The notes beneath the pieces were generated by a model. It was not told the DNA's origin, did not search any database, and saw nothing but the letters and a program-made list of their open reading frames with translations. The translations under genes and the position numbers were made by a program. From NCBI RefSeq assembly GCF_012027635.1, contig NZ_SNUS01000001.1, positions 1,364,001 through 1,428,000 of the forward strand: a stretch of 64,000 bases of DNA, in the 5' to 3' direction. Origin of the DNA: Thermococcus sp. 21S9 (GTDB lineage Archaea; Methanobacteriota_B; Thermococci; Thermococcales; Thermococcaceae). How positions within the stretch are numbered: the stretch's first letter is position 1; every line of letters starts with the position of its first letter. Below are positions 8,706 through 15,956 of this stretch, piece by piece.

Positions 8706-9431
8706 TCACCCCATCAGGAGCTGGAAGACCTCGAAGAAGGCCTTCTTTCCGAGCCTCGAGCGCCTCAGCCTGTCAGAAATCTCGGCTATGTCGAAGGCGA
8801 GTATTTTGAAGTTCTCCTTTATTGCCTCAAGGATTTCGAGGAGTTCCTCGAGCGTTAGTTCTCCGTGCTGGAAGCGGGCTATCTTGTACTCTGGTCTCAG
8901 AACGTCCATATCGACGGTCAGGTAGATTTCCTCGCCGAGGTACTTCTTAGCTTCGCTCATTATCTCCTCGACCGAGTTCGTCTGGAAGTTCTTGTAGGCC
9001 CTCCACTTCCCGCGAACTTTCCTGCTCCTTAGCGTTGCCGGGAAGACCTTGACGCGCCTCGTCCAGAGCTGGGTTCTTTCTGTTGTCGGAATCATGAGAA
9101 CCGGGGCCATCACAACGGCCCTCTCGATTAGCCTTCGCTCAAGGGCGTAGGCCAGCCACGAGCCGTGGTCGAGGTAGTCGTGCATTAAATCGGTGTGGGC
9201 ATCGACGCTGATTAGAAATTTGGGCCGGAGCTTGTCGATTATACCGTAGGTGGCGAGGTGCTCACCGATTATGTAAGCCCTGTCCTGGGGAACCCTGTCC
9301 GGAAGGAGCTCAACCCGGCTGGCCTCGACGATGACGTAGTCGTCAATCAGCTTGTTCCTCTTCAAAAGCTGGAGCGCGTAGAGCACGCCTTCCCTGTTGG
9401 GCTTCTCGCCGAAGGGAATGAAGGTGACCAT
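8706..9431 (-). CDS. Short arginase-family (ureohydrolase-like) enzyme
   Basis: 241 residues, shorter than the roughly 290 usual for agmatinase or arginase. It still shows every metal-site motif of the ureohydrolase fold: IGEHLATYG (first His), SVDAHTDL (Asp-Ala-His-x-Asp), TVDMDVL (Asp-x-Asp) and FDIAEIS (second-shell Glu). The usual DP and GG-rich substrate loop after Asp-x-Asp is replaced by LRPEYKIARF, so the substrate probably differs from agmatine. A canonical ureohydrolase is encoded separately at 54066. It is first in an operon with a zinc protein and a winged-helix protein. Arginase-family membership is firm; the substrate is unknown. Confidence 0.8.
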   Translation of the reverse strand: MVTFIPFGEKPNREGVLYALQLLKRNKLIDDYVIVEASRVELLPDRVPQDRAYIIGEHLATYGIIDKLRPKFLISVDAHTDLMHDYLDHGSWLAYALERRLIERAVVMAPVLMIPTTERTQLWTRRVKVFPATLRSRKVRGKWRAYKNFQTNSVEEIMSEAKKYLGEEIYLTVDMDVLRPEYKIARFQHGELTLEELLEILEAIKENFKILAFDIAEISDRLRRSRLGKKAFFEVFQLLMG

Positions 9432-9516
9432 TCAACCCACCGAAAAGGATTAGGGGCTTCTTTTTTAAACCTTGACGAAAATTTTTGGCATTTTCTTGTA
9501 AATTTTTGAAGCCAAA

Positions 9517-9526
9517 CTTTAAAAAG
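9517..9526 (+). promoter_or_regulatory. TATA box of the HPS-PHI gene
   Basis: CTTTAAAAAG lies 44 bases before the ATG. A GGAGG ribosome site precedes the start codon. Confidence 0.6.
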
Positions 9527-9569
9527 TCGCCCCGAAACCATAAATCGAAAACCTTTCGGAGGTCTCGCC

Positions 9570-10790
9570 ATGATACTCCAGGTCGCCCTTGATTTGACCG
9601 ACATCGAGCAGGCCATCTCGATAGCTGAGAAGGCCGCTCGCGGTGGCGCTCACTGGCTTGAAGTTGGAACGCCACTCATCAAGAAGGAAGGAATGCGCGC
9701 CGTTGAGCTTCTCAAGAGGCGCTTCCCGGACAGGAAGATTGTTGCAGACCTCAAGACGATGGACACCGGTGCCCTGGAAGTCGAGATGGCCGCGAGGCAC
9801 GGAGCGGACGTCGTTTCTATTCTCGGTGTCGCCGACAACAAGACCATAAAGGACGCCGTTGACGTCGCGAGAAGGTATGGAATCAGGGTTATGGTTGACC
9901 TAATCGGTGTCAAGGATAAGGTTAAGCGCGCCAAAGAGCTCGAAAAGATGGGCGTTCACTACATACTCGTCCACACGGGTATAGACGAGCAGGCCCAGGG
10001 CAAAACTCCTCTCCAGGACCTTGAGGAGGTCGTCAAGGCTGTTAAGGTCCCCGTCGCGGTCGCCGGCGGTTTAAATCTTGAGACGATTCCGAAGGTCATA
10101 GAGCTCGGCGCGACGATAATCATCGTCGGAAGCGCCATAACCAAGGCCAAGGACCCGGAGAAGGTCACGAGGCAGATAATCGACCTCTTCTGGGGCGAGT
10201 ACATGCAGACCATCAGAAAGGCCATGAAGGATATCGTTGAGCATATCGGGAACGTTGCAGATAGCCTCAAGCTCGAGCAGGTTCGTGGCTTCGTCGATGC
10301 CATGATTGGGGCCAACAAGATATTCATCTACGGAGCAGGAAGGAGCGGGCTCGTCGGAAAGGCCTTCGCTATGAGACTAATGCACCTCGACTTCAACGTC
10401 TACGTCGTCGGTGAGACCATAACGCCGGCCTTCGAGCCTGGGGACCTGCTCATAGCCATCAGCGGTTCCGGCGAGACTACGAGCATAGTCGATGCCGCGA
10501 AGATAGCCAAGAAAGAGGGCGGAAAGGTCGTGGCAATAACCTCCTACGCCAACTCGACCCTCGGAAAGCTCGCTGACGTCGTCGTTGAGATTCCGGGAAG
10601 GGCGAAGACGGACATCCCGACCGACTACATAGCGCGCCAGATGCTCACCAAGTACAAGTGGGTTGCCCCGATGGGAACCCTCTTCGAGGACTCGACGATG
10701 GTCTTCCTCGACGGCGTCATAGCCCTTCTCATGGCGACCTTCCAGAAGACCGAAAAGGATATGAAGAAGAAGCACGCGACCCTTGAGTGA
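9570..10790 (+). CDS. Bifunctional 3-hexulose-6-phosphate synthase / 6-phospho-3-hexuloisomerase
   Basis: 406 residues, a natural fusion. Residues 1-210 form the HPS TIM barrel of the OMP-decarboxylase superfamily (VALDLTD, IVADLKTMD, VDLIGVKD, AVAGGLN, IIVGSAIT). Residues 215-406 form the PHI sugar-isomerase (SIS) domain (FIYGAGRSGLVGKAFAMRL, AISGSGETTS). In Thermococcales the enzyme runs the ribulose monophosphate pathway in reverse, turning fructose 6-phosphate into ribulose 5-phosphate and formaldehyde; this replaces the missing oxidative pentose phosphate pathway. T. kodakarensis has the same fusion. Its stop overlaps a possible GTG start of the next gene. Confidence 0.96.
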   Translation: MILQVALDLTDIEQAISIAEKAARGGAHWLEVGTPLIKKEGMRAVELLKRRFPDRKIVADLKTMDTGALEVEMAARHGADVVSILGVADNKTIKDAVDVARRYGIRVMVDLIGVKDKVKRAKELEKMGVHYILVHTGIDEQAQGKTPLQDLEEVVKAVKVPVAVAGGLNLETIPKVIELGATIIIVGSAITKAKDPEKVTRQIIDLFWGEYMQTIRKAMKDIVEHIGNVADSLKLEQVRGFVDAMIGANKIFIYGAGRSGLVGKAFAMRLMHLDFNVYVVGETITPAFEPGDLLIAISGSGETTSIVDAAKIAKKEGGKVVAITSYANSTLGKLADVVVEIPGRAKTDIPTDYIARQMLTKYKWVAPMGTLFEDSTMVFLDGVIALLMATFQKTEKDMKKKHATLE

Positions 10791-10798
10791 GGGTTGCG

Positions 10799-11563
10799 AT
10801 GCGCTCTTTCACTCACCTTTTTGTTGGAATCGGCAACGCTGGAGCCAGGATAGTCGACAGGATAAGCGCCGACGGCGTGGTTAGGGTGACAATCAATCCC
10901 GGCCACTACCTTCTGCGCCCGGGGCGCTACGCGGAGAGAATCAGGGACTTCTTCTCGCACCTGCCCGAGGACACCTTTCTGTGGCTTCTCTTTGAGGACA
11001 AGGAGATAAACCTGGAGCTCGTTGACCTAATCCTCGAACACAGCCCCTCGGACGCAATAAAGCTCGCTTACGTTCTCACGCCGAGAAGGGAGCTCATCCA
11101 CGAGAAGCCAGTTTGGGCTGATAACTTCGAGACCGTCTTCTACGACTCCCTCTGGGACTTCCTGAGCGAGGATATCCCCCTCGGCGTTGCCTTCGAGAGG
11201 GCATCGGTTTCGATAGCCGAGCTCTTTTCAAGGCTCTACTACTACCTCGAAAACCAGATGCTGGTCAACATAGACTACGCCGACCTGTTCAACATGATTC
11301 GCGGGGGCAACGTCGGCATAATGCGCCTCCTGGATAGGGTTGACTTCAGCTGGCACTGGGGAATATGGGAGAGGGGCCTTATCGGAATCCTCGTCGGAAA
11401 CGACTTCCCGCTGAAGGGAGCCCACGAGATACTCTCGCGTTTCCAGGAAATCCTCGCCGAGAAGGACATAATCTGGGGTGTCGTGACCGACGAAAACGTT
11501 AGGGGCGTCGAGATACTCGCGTTGCTCGTGAAGGGGTGGGAGAATGAAGGCGGTTCTCTTTGA
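10799..11563 (+). CDS. Divergent FtsZ/tubulin-superfamily protein lacking the G-box
   Basis: 254 residues. The start (FVGIGNAGARIVDRI, residues 8-22) matches the FtsZ T1 loop and first helix. MLVNIDYADLFNMIRGGNVG (154-173) matches FtsZ helix H7 and the T7 loop, keeping N157-x-D159-x-x-D162, the residues that act on GTP of the neighbouring subunit. DIIWGVVTDENVRGVEILAL (223-242) matches the FtsZ activation domain (IIWGAVIDE). The glycine-rich T4 signature GGGTGTG, expected near 61-70, is replaced by LWLLFEDKEI. It is therefore a short, probably non-GTP-binding or altered relative. The ATG at 10799 has GAGGG upstream; GTG 10787 is the alternative. The HAD gene downstream overlaps by 20 bases. 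Confidence 0.65.
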   Translation: MRSFTHLFVGIGNAGARIVDRISADGVVRVTINPGHYLLRPGRYAERIRDFFSHLPEDTFLWLLFEDKEINLELVDLILEHSPSDAIKLAYVLTPRRELIHEKPVWADNFETVFYDSLWDFLSEDIPLGVAFERASVSIAELFSRLYYYLENQMLVNIDYADLFNMIRGGNVGIMRLLDRVDFSWHWGIWERGLIGILVGNDFPLKGAHEILSRFQEILAEKDIIWGVVTDENVRGVEILALLVKGWENEGGSL

Positions 11564-12179
11564 CGTTGACGGAACCCTGCTCACGGAAATGCCACTTATT
11601 CAGCTCTTCCTTCCCTGGGTCTACGATGAGCTCGCGAAGAGGCTCGGGGTCACGAAGGAGGAAGCGAGGGAGCGGTTCCTCAACGAGATTATGGCGAGGA
11701 GGGACACCTACGACTGGCACGACTGGAACTTCTTCTTCAGGCTCTTCAACGTTAACCTCAACTACGAGGAACTCCTGAGAAGGTATCCCCACAAGCTCCA
11801 CGTTTATCCAGACGTTGTGCCCACCCTTGAGTGGCTGAGGAGCAATGGCTACCTGCTCGGTGTCGTCACGAGCGGGCCCGAGTACCAGAGGCTCAAGCTT
11901 GAACTTACCGGGCTCGATAAATACTTCGACGTAATCGTGACGCGGGAGGACGTGAAGGCGATAAAGCCCGAGCCGAAGATTTTCCTCCACGCCCTTGAAA
12001 GGCTCGGTGTTGAGCCTGGAGATGCTCTCTACGTTGGCGACTCCCTCGGCCAGGACGTTTACGGGGCCAAGCACGTTGGTATGACCGCCGTCTGGATTAA
12101 CCGCGACGGCTCGGACGGCTACCACATGGCCGATTACGAGATTAGAACCCTCCACGAGCTTAGGAAGATACTGGGGTGA
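11544..12179 (+). CDS. HAD-superfamily hydrolase
   Basis: 211 residues with all HAD motifs: DVDGT (motif I, residues 7-11), VVTSG (motif II), the KP pair in KAIKPEPKIF (motif III) and VGDSLGQDV (motif IV). The helical cap after motif I makes it a subfamily I phosphatase, similar to beta-phosphoglucomutase and phosphoglycolate phosphatase types. The substrate cannot be read from sequence. The start overlaps the FtsZ-like gene by 20 bases, implying translational coupling, and GGGGTGGGAGA is the ribosome site. Confidence 0.88.
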   Translation: MKAVLFDVDGTLLTEMPLIQLFLPWVYDELAKRLGVTKEEARERFLNEIMARRDTYDWHDWNFFFRLFNVNLNYEELLRRYPHKLHVYPDVVPTLEWLRSNGYLLGVVTSGPEYQRLKLELTGLDKYFDVIVTREDVKAIKPEPKIFLHALERLGVEPGDALYVGDSLGQDVYGAKHVGMTAVWINRDGSDGYHMADYEIRTLHELRKILG

Positions 12180-12184
12180 TGGGT

Positions 12185-12361
12185 ATGAAGGTGTTCGAGG
12201 CGGAGGGCGTTTTCGTCCGTTACTCGGAGAAGGAAGTGGAGATAAGGCCAGGGGATAAGCTCGTCCACAGGAGTGAGGAGCCAACGGAGCTCTGGTGGAA
12301 GCTCAAGGAGGCCGTCAAGGGCAGGAAGGTTAAGATAATCGTTTACGAGGTGGAAGAATGA
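12185..12361 (+). CDS. Small hypothetical protein
   Basis: 58 residues, beta-rich (VFVRYSEKEVEIRPGDKLVH) with a helix (LWWKLKEAVKGRKV). I do not recognise it. It lies between the HAD hydrolase and the D-glutamate-cyclase-like gene and overlaps the latter by 4 bases (ATGA), so it is almost certainly translated as part of this operon. The ATG at 12185 has GGTGATGGG upstream; ATG 12179 is an alternative. Confidence 0.7.
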   Translation: MKVFEAEGVFVRYSEKEVEIRPGDKLVHRSEEPTELWWKLKEAVKGRKVKIIVYEVEE

Positions 12362-13197
12362 TTGCCCACCTGATAAACACTGACGTCGGTGGCAGGGGCG
12401 TCGGAAGGCTCTACCTCGACTACAGGAGGAGGGACTTTAATTTTTTACATAATTCTGCAAAGCTGTTTTTGGATAATTATGGAAAAGTGTTAATCGTTAC
12501 CGGCTTTCCGATTCCTCCAATGAACGTTCCGGAAACCGACGGTCCACCGGGGGCGCTGGCATTATACCGTGCCGTCAGGGAGCTCGGTGGGGAAGCTGAG
12601 ATTCTCGCTCAGGAAGAGGTCATCAACGCGATGATTCCATTCCAGAAGGCCCTTTCCCTGCGCTTTGCAGGGGAACCGGACGTCTCAAGCTACGACCTCG
12701 TAATCTTCGTCGAAACGCCCGGAAGGGCTCAGGACGGCAACCACTACTCCATGTCCGGCCTTCCAATCGTTGGAGAAACCTTCGACTGGGTCGCGGAGGA
12801 GGCGAAAGAGCACGGCGTTCCAACGATTGGAATCGGCGACGGGGGCAACGAGATTGGTATGGGAAAGATTCGGGATTTGGTGGTTCGTTACGTCCCGCAC
12901 GGGGAGAAGATAGCTTCCACAGTCGAGACCGACGAGCTTATCCTCTCCGCAGTCTCGAACTGGGGGGCATACGGGCTGATTGCCCAGGCCTCACTGGAGC
13001 TTGGAAAGAACCTTCTCTCCGGCTGGGAAGAGGCCTTCGTCGTCCGGCTCCTGGTTGAGAGTGGTCTAATTGACGGCGTCAGCAAGAAAAGGGAAGTGAG
13101 CGTCGACGGAATTCCCGTTGAAGTCCACGTCGCCTTCGTTGAGTTCCTGAACAATGTTGTTGATAACTCTCTCAAATCCCGAGCTCAGAACGGCTGA
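12358..13197 (+). CDS. DUF4392 / D-glutamate cyclase-like protein
   Basis: 279 residues. The segment GPPGALALYRAVRELGGEAE (about 62-81) and the late IGIGDGGNEIGMGKI motif (about 158-172) match the C-terminal domain of D-glutamate cyclase (DUF4392), which in mitochondria forms pyroglutamate from D-glutamate. The archaeal role is unproven. A stretch of about 75 bases near 12430-12500 is much richer in A+T than the rest of the gene but keeps the frame. The end overlaps the convergent Roadblock-like gene by 26 bases. Confidence 0.75.
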   Translation: MIAHLINTDVGGRGVGRLYLDYRRRDFNFLHNSAKLFLDNYGKVLIVTGFPIPPMNVPETDGPPGALALYRAVRELGGEAEILAQEEVINAMIPFQKALSLRFAGEPDVSSYDLVIFVETPGRAQDGNHYSMSGLPIVGETFDWVAEEAKEHGVPTIGIGDGGNEIGMGKIRDLVVRYVPHGEKIASTVETDELILSAVSNWGAYGLIAQASLELGKNLLSGWEEAFVVRLLVESGLIDGVSKKREVSVDGIPVEVHVAFVEFLNNVVDNSLKSRAQNG

Positions 13198-13540
13198 GCT
13201 GTATCAGTTCATTTATTTCTTCCTGTGTTAGGACCTTGTTCCCCTTGCCAAGCATTAGAACCTCGCTGGTTATCCTTGCGAGGGTGTAAACCTCATCTCC
13301 AATCTGGATGGAGTAAACGTCAGAGGGTTTCAATTCTGCGAGGATTTTTACTATCTCGGGAATCTTCGCGGACAGGAGTTCGTAGTCTTCAAATGTCCCC
13401 ATTATGGGTAGCCCTTCACTGGTGGCGTACAGATACGAGGTAAACCCGAATCGTCTGGTCAGCGCCTCGTTAAAGCCCCTAATTTCATCTTCAGTCTTTT
13501 CGGTCTTCAAGAATTGTTTTATCCTTTCAAGCAGTCCCAT
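13172..13540 (-). CDS. Roadblock/LC7-like small protein
   Basis: 122 residues. The centre (FGFTSYLYATSEGLPIMGTF, then AKIPEIVKILAEL and VYSIQIGDEVYTLARIT) follows the beta-hairpin, helix, beta pattern of Roadblock/LC7 (MglB-like) domains, including the DGLPI-type turn (here EGLPI). Such domains bind small GTPases. The ATG at 13540 is chosen for its GGAGGGG ribosome site; an in-frame start at 13558 is possible. It overlaps the preceding HTH gene by 22 bases, so the two are coupled. The Roadblock assignment is by pattern only. Confidence 0.6.
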   Translation of the reverse strand: MGLLERIKQFLKTEKTEDEIRGFNEALTRRFGFTSYLYATSEGLPIMGTFEDYELLSAKIPEIVKILAELKPSDVYSIQIGDEVYTLARITSEVLMLGKGNKVLTQEEINELIQLSRSELGI

Positions 13541-14202
13541 TTTTGCCCCTCCAGCCATTTCCGAAAGCGAACCTTTTCTTTAAAAAGTTTTTCTGAAACC
13601 ATCTGTACAGCGCACTTAAGAAGTTCTTCCCTCGACTGTCCGCAGGGACTGGAGCCGAGTTTTTTCATAATGCATCTCTGAGTATACCGGGAGAACCTTC
13701 CGTCAAGCCAGCGATACTCAACCCCCCTGTGGGTGAGGTATTTAGTTAGCTTGTTCTCGCTACATCTCGTAGGTACCATTGGGGGAATCCTTACGAGGTA
13801 CAGAACAGTTCCGCAGGTTAGCTCGTCCTTAAACCGCTCAAGCATAGAGATGACATCGCGAAGGGTTACTCTCTCGAGAATATCCGCGTCGAGTACAGCA
13901 AATTCTGCGACATCGATGAGGGTCAGCAACTTGAACCTCGTGTCGACTTTTATGATTAGAACGGCCAGAACTTTTTCAAAGCTGGTAACGACGTCCAGAA
14001 ACTCCTCATAAAATCTGTCCAGCTCACTCAGTTTAAGAACCTTCCAGACTTGATACTCGGAGACCGAAATGCCCTCCTCCCTGAGAGTCTCGGTGATTTC
14101 TTTAATCGTCAATTGTCTTTTTTTCAGAGTTAATATTTTGTGCTTAATTTCATCACTTAGTTCTATTCGTTTTCTACCCCTTTTTGTTCCTGAATTCTTC
14201 AC
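13519..14202 (-). CDS. HTH-domain protein of unknown function
   Basis: 227 residues. Residues 1-60 are basic (KRGRKRIELSDE) and contain a Hin/resolvase-like helix-turn-helix (KKRQLTIKEITETLREEGISVSEYQVWKVLK). The remaining 165 residues show alpha/beta character and several cysteines, and match nothing I know. No transposase catalytic residues are apparent. The TATA box at 14235-14245 places transcription initiation near 14215, so the message is nearly leaderless; possible starts are TTG 14214, GTG 14211 and GTG 14202, the last with GGTG upstream. A+T content is higher than in neighbouring genes. It probably regulates the Roadblock-like gene it overlaps or the divergent gene at 14381. Confidence 0.65.
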   Translation of the reverse strand: MKNSGTKRGRKRIELSDEIKHKILTLKKRQLTIKEITETLREEGISVSEYQVWKVLKLSELDRFYEEFLDVVTSFEKVLAVLIIKVDTRFKLLTLIDVAEFAVLDADILERVTLRDVISMLERFKDELTCGTVLYLVRIPPMVPTRCSENKLTKYLTHRGVEYRWLDGRFSRYTQRCIMKKLGSSPCGQSREELLKCAVQMVSEKLFKEKVRFRKWLEGQKWDCLKG

Positions 14203-14234
14203 TTGGCACACCAAATTGGTTGTATATTAGAAGG

Positions 14235-14245
14235 TGTTTATATCC
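14235..14245 (-). promoter_or_regulatory. TATA box of the HTH gene
   Basis: On the minus strand the sequence reads GGATATAAACA, about 25 bases before the likely transcription start. It shares the 180-base divergent region with the promoter at 14347. Confidence 0.5.
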
Positions 14246-14346
14246 TTTTTCCAAATATTCCGCGGTAAAAATTATAAACCCTCAACTCCCGGTTATTTTT
14301 CGACAGTGCTCTGGCCAAGTGTTTTTGGTCAGTAACGACTTGGAAG

Positions 14347-14355
14347 TATAATAAA
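14347..14355 (+). promoter_or_regulatory. TATA box of the 14381 gene
   Basis: TATAATAAA lies 26 bases before an in-frame ATG at 14366 and 34 before the preferred ATG at 14381, which supports the downstream start. Confidence 0.55.
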
Positions 14356-14380
14356 GAAATCCGATATGGGTGAAATCCCC

Positions 14381-14863
14381 ATGACGGAGGCGAAGGTCGT
14401 GGAAAGGATGGATGAGAGGTCAGAAGAAATGGCAACTAAGGTAAACAACCTAATCCTTTACGGGATTTATAAGGTATTGGGAGCCGGGGCCAGGGGTCTC
14501 GGGAACTCCATAGGTGAAGAACTCCTCAACACCATGATGGAGGAGTATGGACTTGACTTTGAGGGGAGCAACGACCCCCAGGAACTGCTTAACCGCTTCA
14601 CCGAGGTCATGATAAACACCTTCGGTTTCGCGGAGAAGGGCGAGATTCAGGTTGACGGCAACAAAGTAACGCTCAAGCTCGATAACCCGATGGACCTGTA
14701 CGCCCTTCAGCTACTCGAGAAGAAGGGAATGAAGCCTGTACTCTACCCGATGGCCAACGCCATAGCGGTTGCCATCAAGAAGTTCAGCGGAAAGAACGTC
14801 CTGATTAAGGAAATCCGCGTTTCGGACAAGCACGTTGAAGTTGATATGCTGATTCTGGGGTGA
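14381..14863 (+). CDS. Conserved hypothetical protein next to Roadblock gene
   Basis: 160 residues. An N-terminal helical half (EEMATKVNNLILYGIYKVLG, GNSIGEELLNTMMEEYGLDF) precedes a beta-rich C-terminal half (GEIQVDGNKVTLKLDNPMDL, LIKEIRVSDKHVEVDMLILG). The layout resembles V4R or haem-NO-binding-like sensor folds, but no cysteine ligand set is visible and I cannot assign it. The ATG at 14381 is chosen from the TATA spacing and GGTGA upstream; ATG 14366 is in frame. The Roadblock gene starts 5 bases after its stop, so the two probably act together. Confidence 0.75.
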   Translation: MTEAKVVERMDERSEEMATKVNNLILYGIYKVLGAGARGLGNSIGEELLNTMMEEYGLDFEGSNDPQELLNRFTEVMINTFGFAEKGEIQVDGNKVTLKLDNPMDLYALQLLEKKGMKPVLYPMANAIAVAIKKFSGKNVLIKEIRVSDKHVEVDMLILG

Positions 14864-14868
14864 TGTGA

Positions 14869-15222
14869 ATGTTTGAGAACGTTATTGCCGACCTTCTCAG
14901 GGTTGATGGCGTCAAGGGAGTCGCGATAGTGAGCAAGGACGGTCTCCTCATTGAGGGCCAGGCGAGCGACAGGACGATAGACGTTGAGAGCGTCTCGGCG
15001 ATGGTCGCGACCATCTACGGTACCGCACTCAACGTGTCCAACGAGGTCTTCCACGAGGAAGCCGTTGACATGGTCACGCTCGAATCGCCGAAGGGCAAAA
15101 TCATCACCGTCGAGGCGGGTGAAAACGCTGTCCTGACGGTTCTCACGGACCCGAAGGTCAACCTCGGTCTCGTCAGGATTTACCTCAAGAGGAACGCCCA
15201 GAAGGTCGCCTCGATGCTGTGA
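14869..15222 (+). CDS. Roadblock/LC7 domain protein
   Basis: 117 residues, essentially one Roadblock/LC7 domain: helix 1 (MFENVIADLLRVDGV), then strands KGVAIVSKDGLLIEGQA with the family's DGL-turn, a long helix (VESVSAMVATIYGTALNVSN) and two final strands (KGKIITVEAGENAVLTVLTD). Proteins of this type (MglB, LAMTOR) dimerise and regulate small Ras-like GTPases. No GTPase gene is in the immediate neighbourhood. It forms an operon with the genes at 14381 and 15258. GGGGTGATG is the ribosome site. Confidence 0.85.
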   Translation: MFENVIADLLRVDGVKGVAIVSKDGLLIEGQASDRTIDVESVSAMVATIYGTALNVSNEVFHEEAVDMVTLESPKGKIITVEAGENAVLTVLTDPKVNLGLVRIYLKRNAQKVASML

Positions 15223-15257
15223 GCCTTTCTTTTACTTAATTTTGTAGGGTGGTTGAG

Positions 15258-15926
15258 ATGTTGCCCGGAAAGTTTCTTGGGGTTGTTGTTGATTTTAACA
15301 GCACTAAGGAGCTTCTTGAGAAGGTTCAGCAGGGTTACCTTAAGGCCTCATGGCGCGACGGCGAGACGCTAAAAACTGGCTACGTTCTCGTTTCGGCGGG
15401 ACAAATTATGGGGGCACTCGTTGAGGACGTATTAAACGGCACTCGTCTGGAAGGCGAGTCCGCCCTTGAGGAGATGTCCCGCGTTTCCAGGTCCAAAAAG
15501 GTCAGGGCCGTTGAGCTTTATGAAGCAGACGTCACCGAAATCCTCCGCGAGAACCCCTCAATCAGGGTGGAGAACGGTGTTATAAGTGAGGAGATTCCCG
15601 GATGGGACCTCGATTCACTCCTCCTCGTGCTCACCACTCACAGGGGTGAACTCAGGGTTCACAACGGGGGAACCTCCTGGCGCCTTTACCTTGATAAAGG
15701 TGTCGTGAGAGCCGCGCAGACGATTCGCGGTCCAGCCTTAAAGGGAAACGAGGCCCTGAAGAACCTTCTCTGGGAGATTGGAAAGGTCATCAAGGACGGC
15801 AGGTTTGAAACCGGCGGTCACTGGGAGTTCACGAGGGATGAGGAAGTCCACGACGGTGGCGTCTTCACTGAGAGCGTTCACCTGCTGAAGGAGAAGAGGC
15901 GCGTTGACAACGCCAAAGGCTTTTAA
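15258..15926 (+). CDS. DUF2226-like protein
   Basis: 222 residues. The start (MLPGKFLGVVVDFNSTKELL, KASWRDGETLKTGYVLVSAG) resembles archaeal DUF2226/DUF4388-type proteins, which carry a beta-rich N-terminal domain and are often encoded beside Roadblock proteins. A middle repeat of similar pattern (GELRVHNGGTSWRLYLDKGV, about 130-150) suggests two related halves. The function is unknown. The ATG at 15258 has GGTGG upstream; a GTG at 15249 is in frame. It follows the Roadblock gene by 35 bases and is probably in the same transcript. Confidence 0.7.
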   Translation: MLPGKFLGVVVDFNSTKELLEKVQQGYLKASWRDGETLKTGYVLVSAGQIMGALVEDVLNGTRLEGESALEEMSRVSRSKKVRAVELYEADVTEILRENPSIRVENGVISEEIPGWDLDSLLLVLTTHRGELRVHNGGTSWRLYLDKGVVRAAQTIRGPALKGNEALKNLLWEIGKVIKDGRFETGGHWEFTRDEEVHDGGVFTESVHLLKEKRRVDNAKGF

Positions 15927-15956
15927 ACCCCTTCCTTTTTCTCCAACCGATGCGCT

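Noticed and set aside
11544-12179. HAD hydrolase as phosphoglycolate phosphatase
   Set aside because: A better archaeal phosphoglycolate phosphatase candidate lies at 22401; this one has only general HAD motifs.
13519-14202. HTH protein as a transposase or resolvase remnant
   Set aside because: The HTH resembles Hin-type segments, but no catalytic residues, terminal repeats or target duplications are visible.
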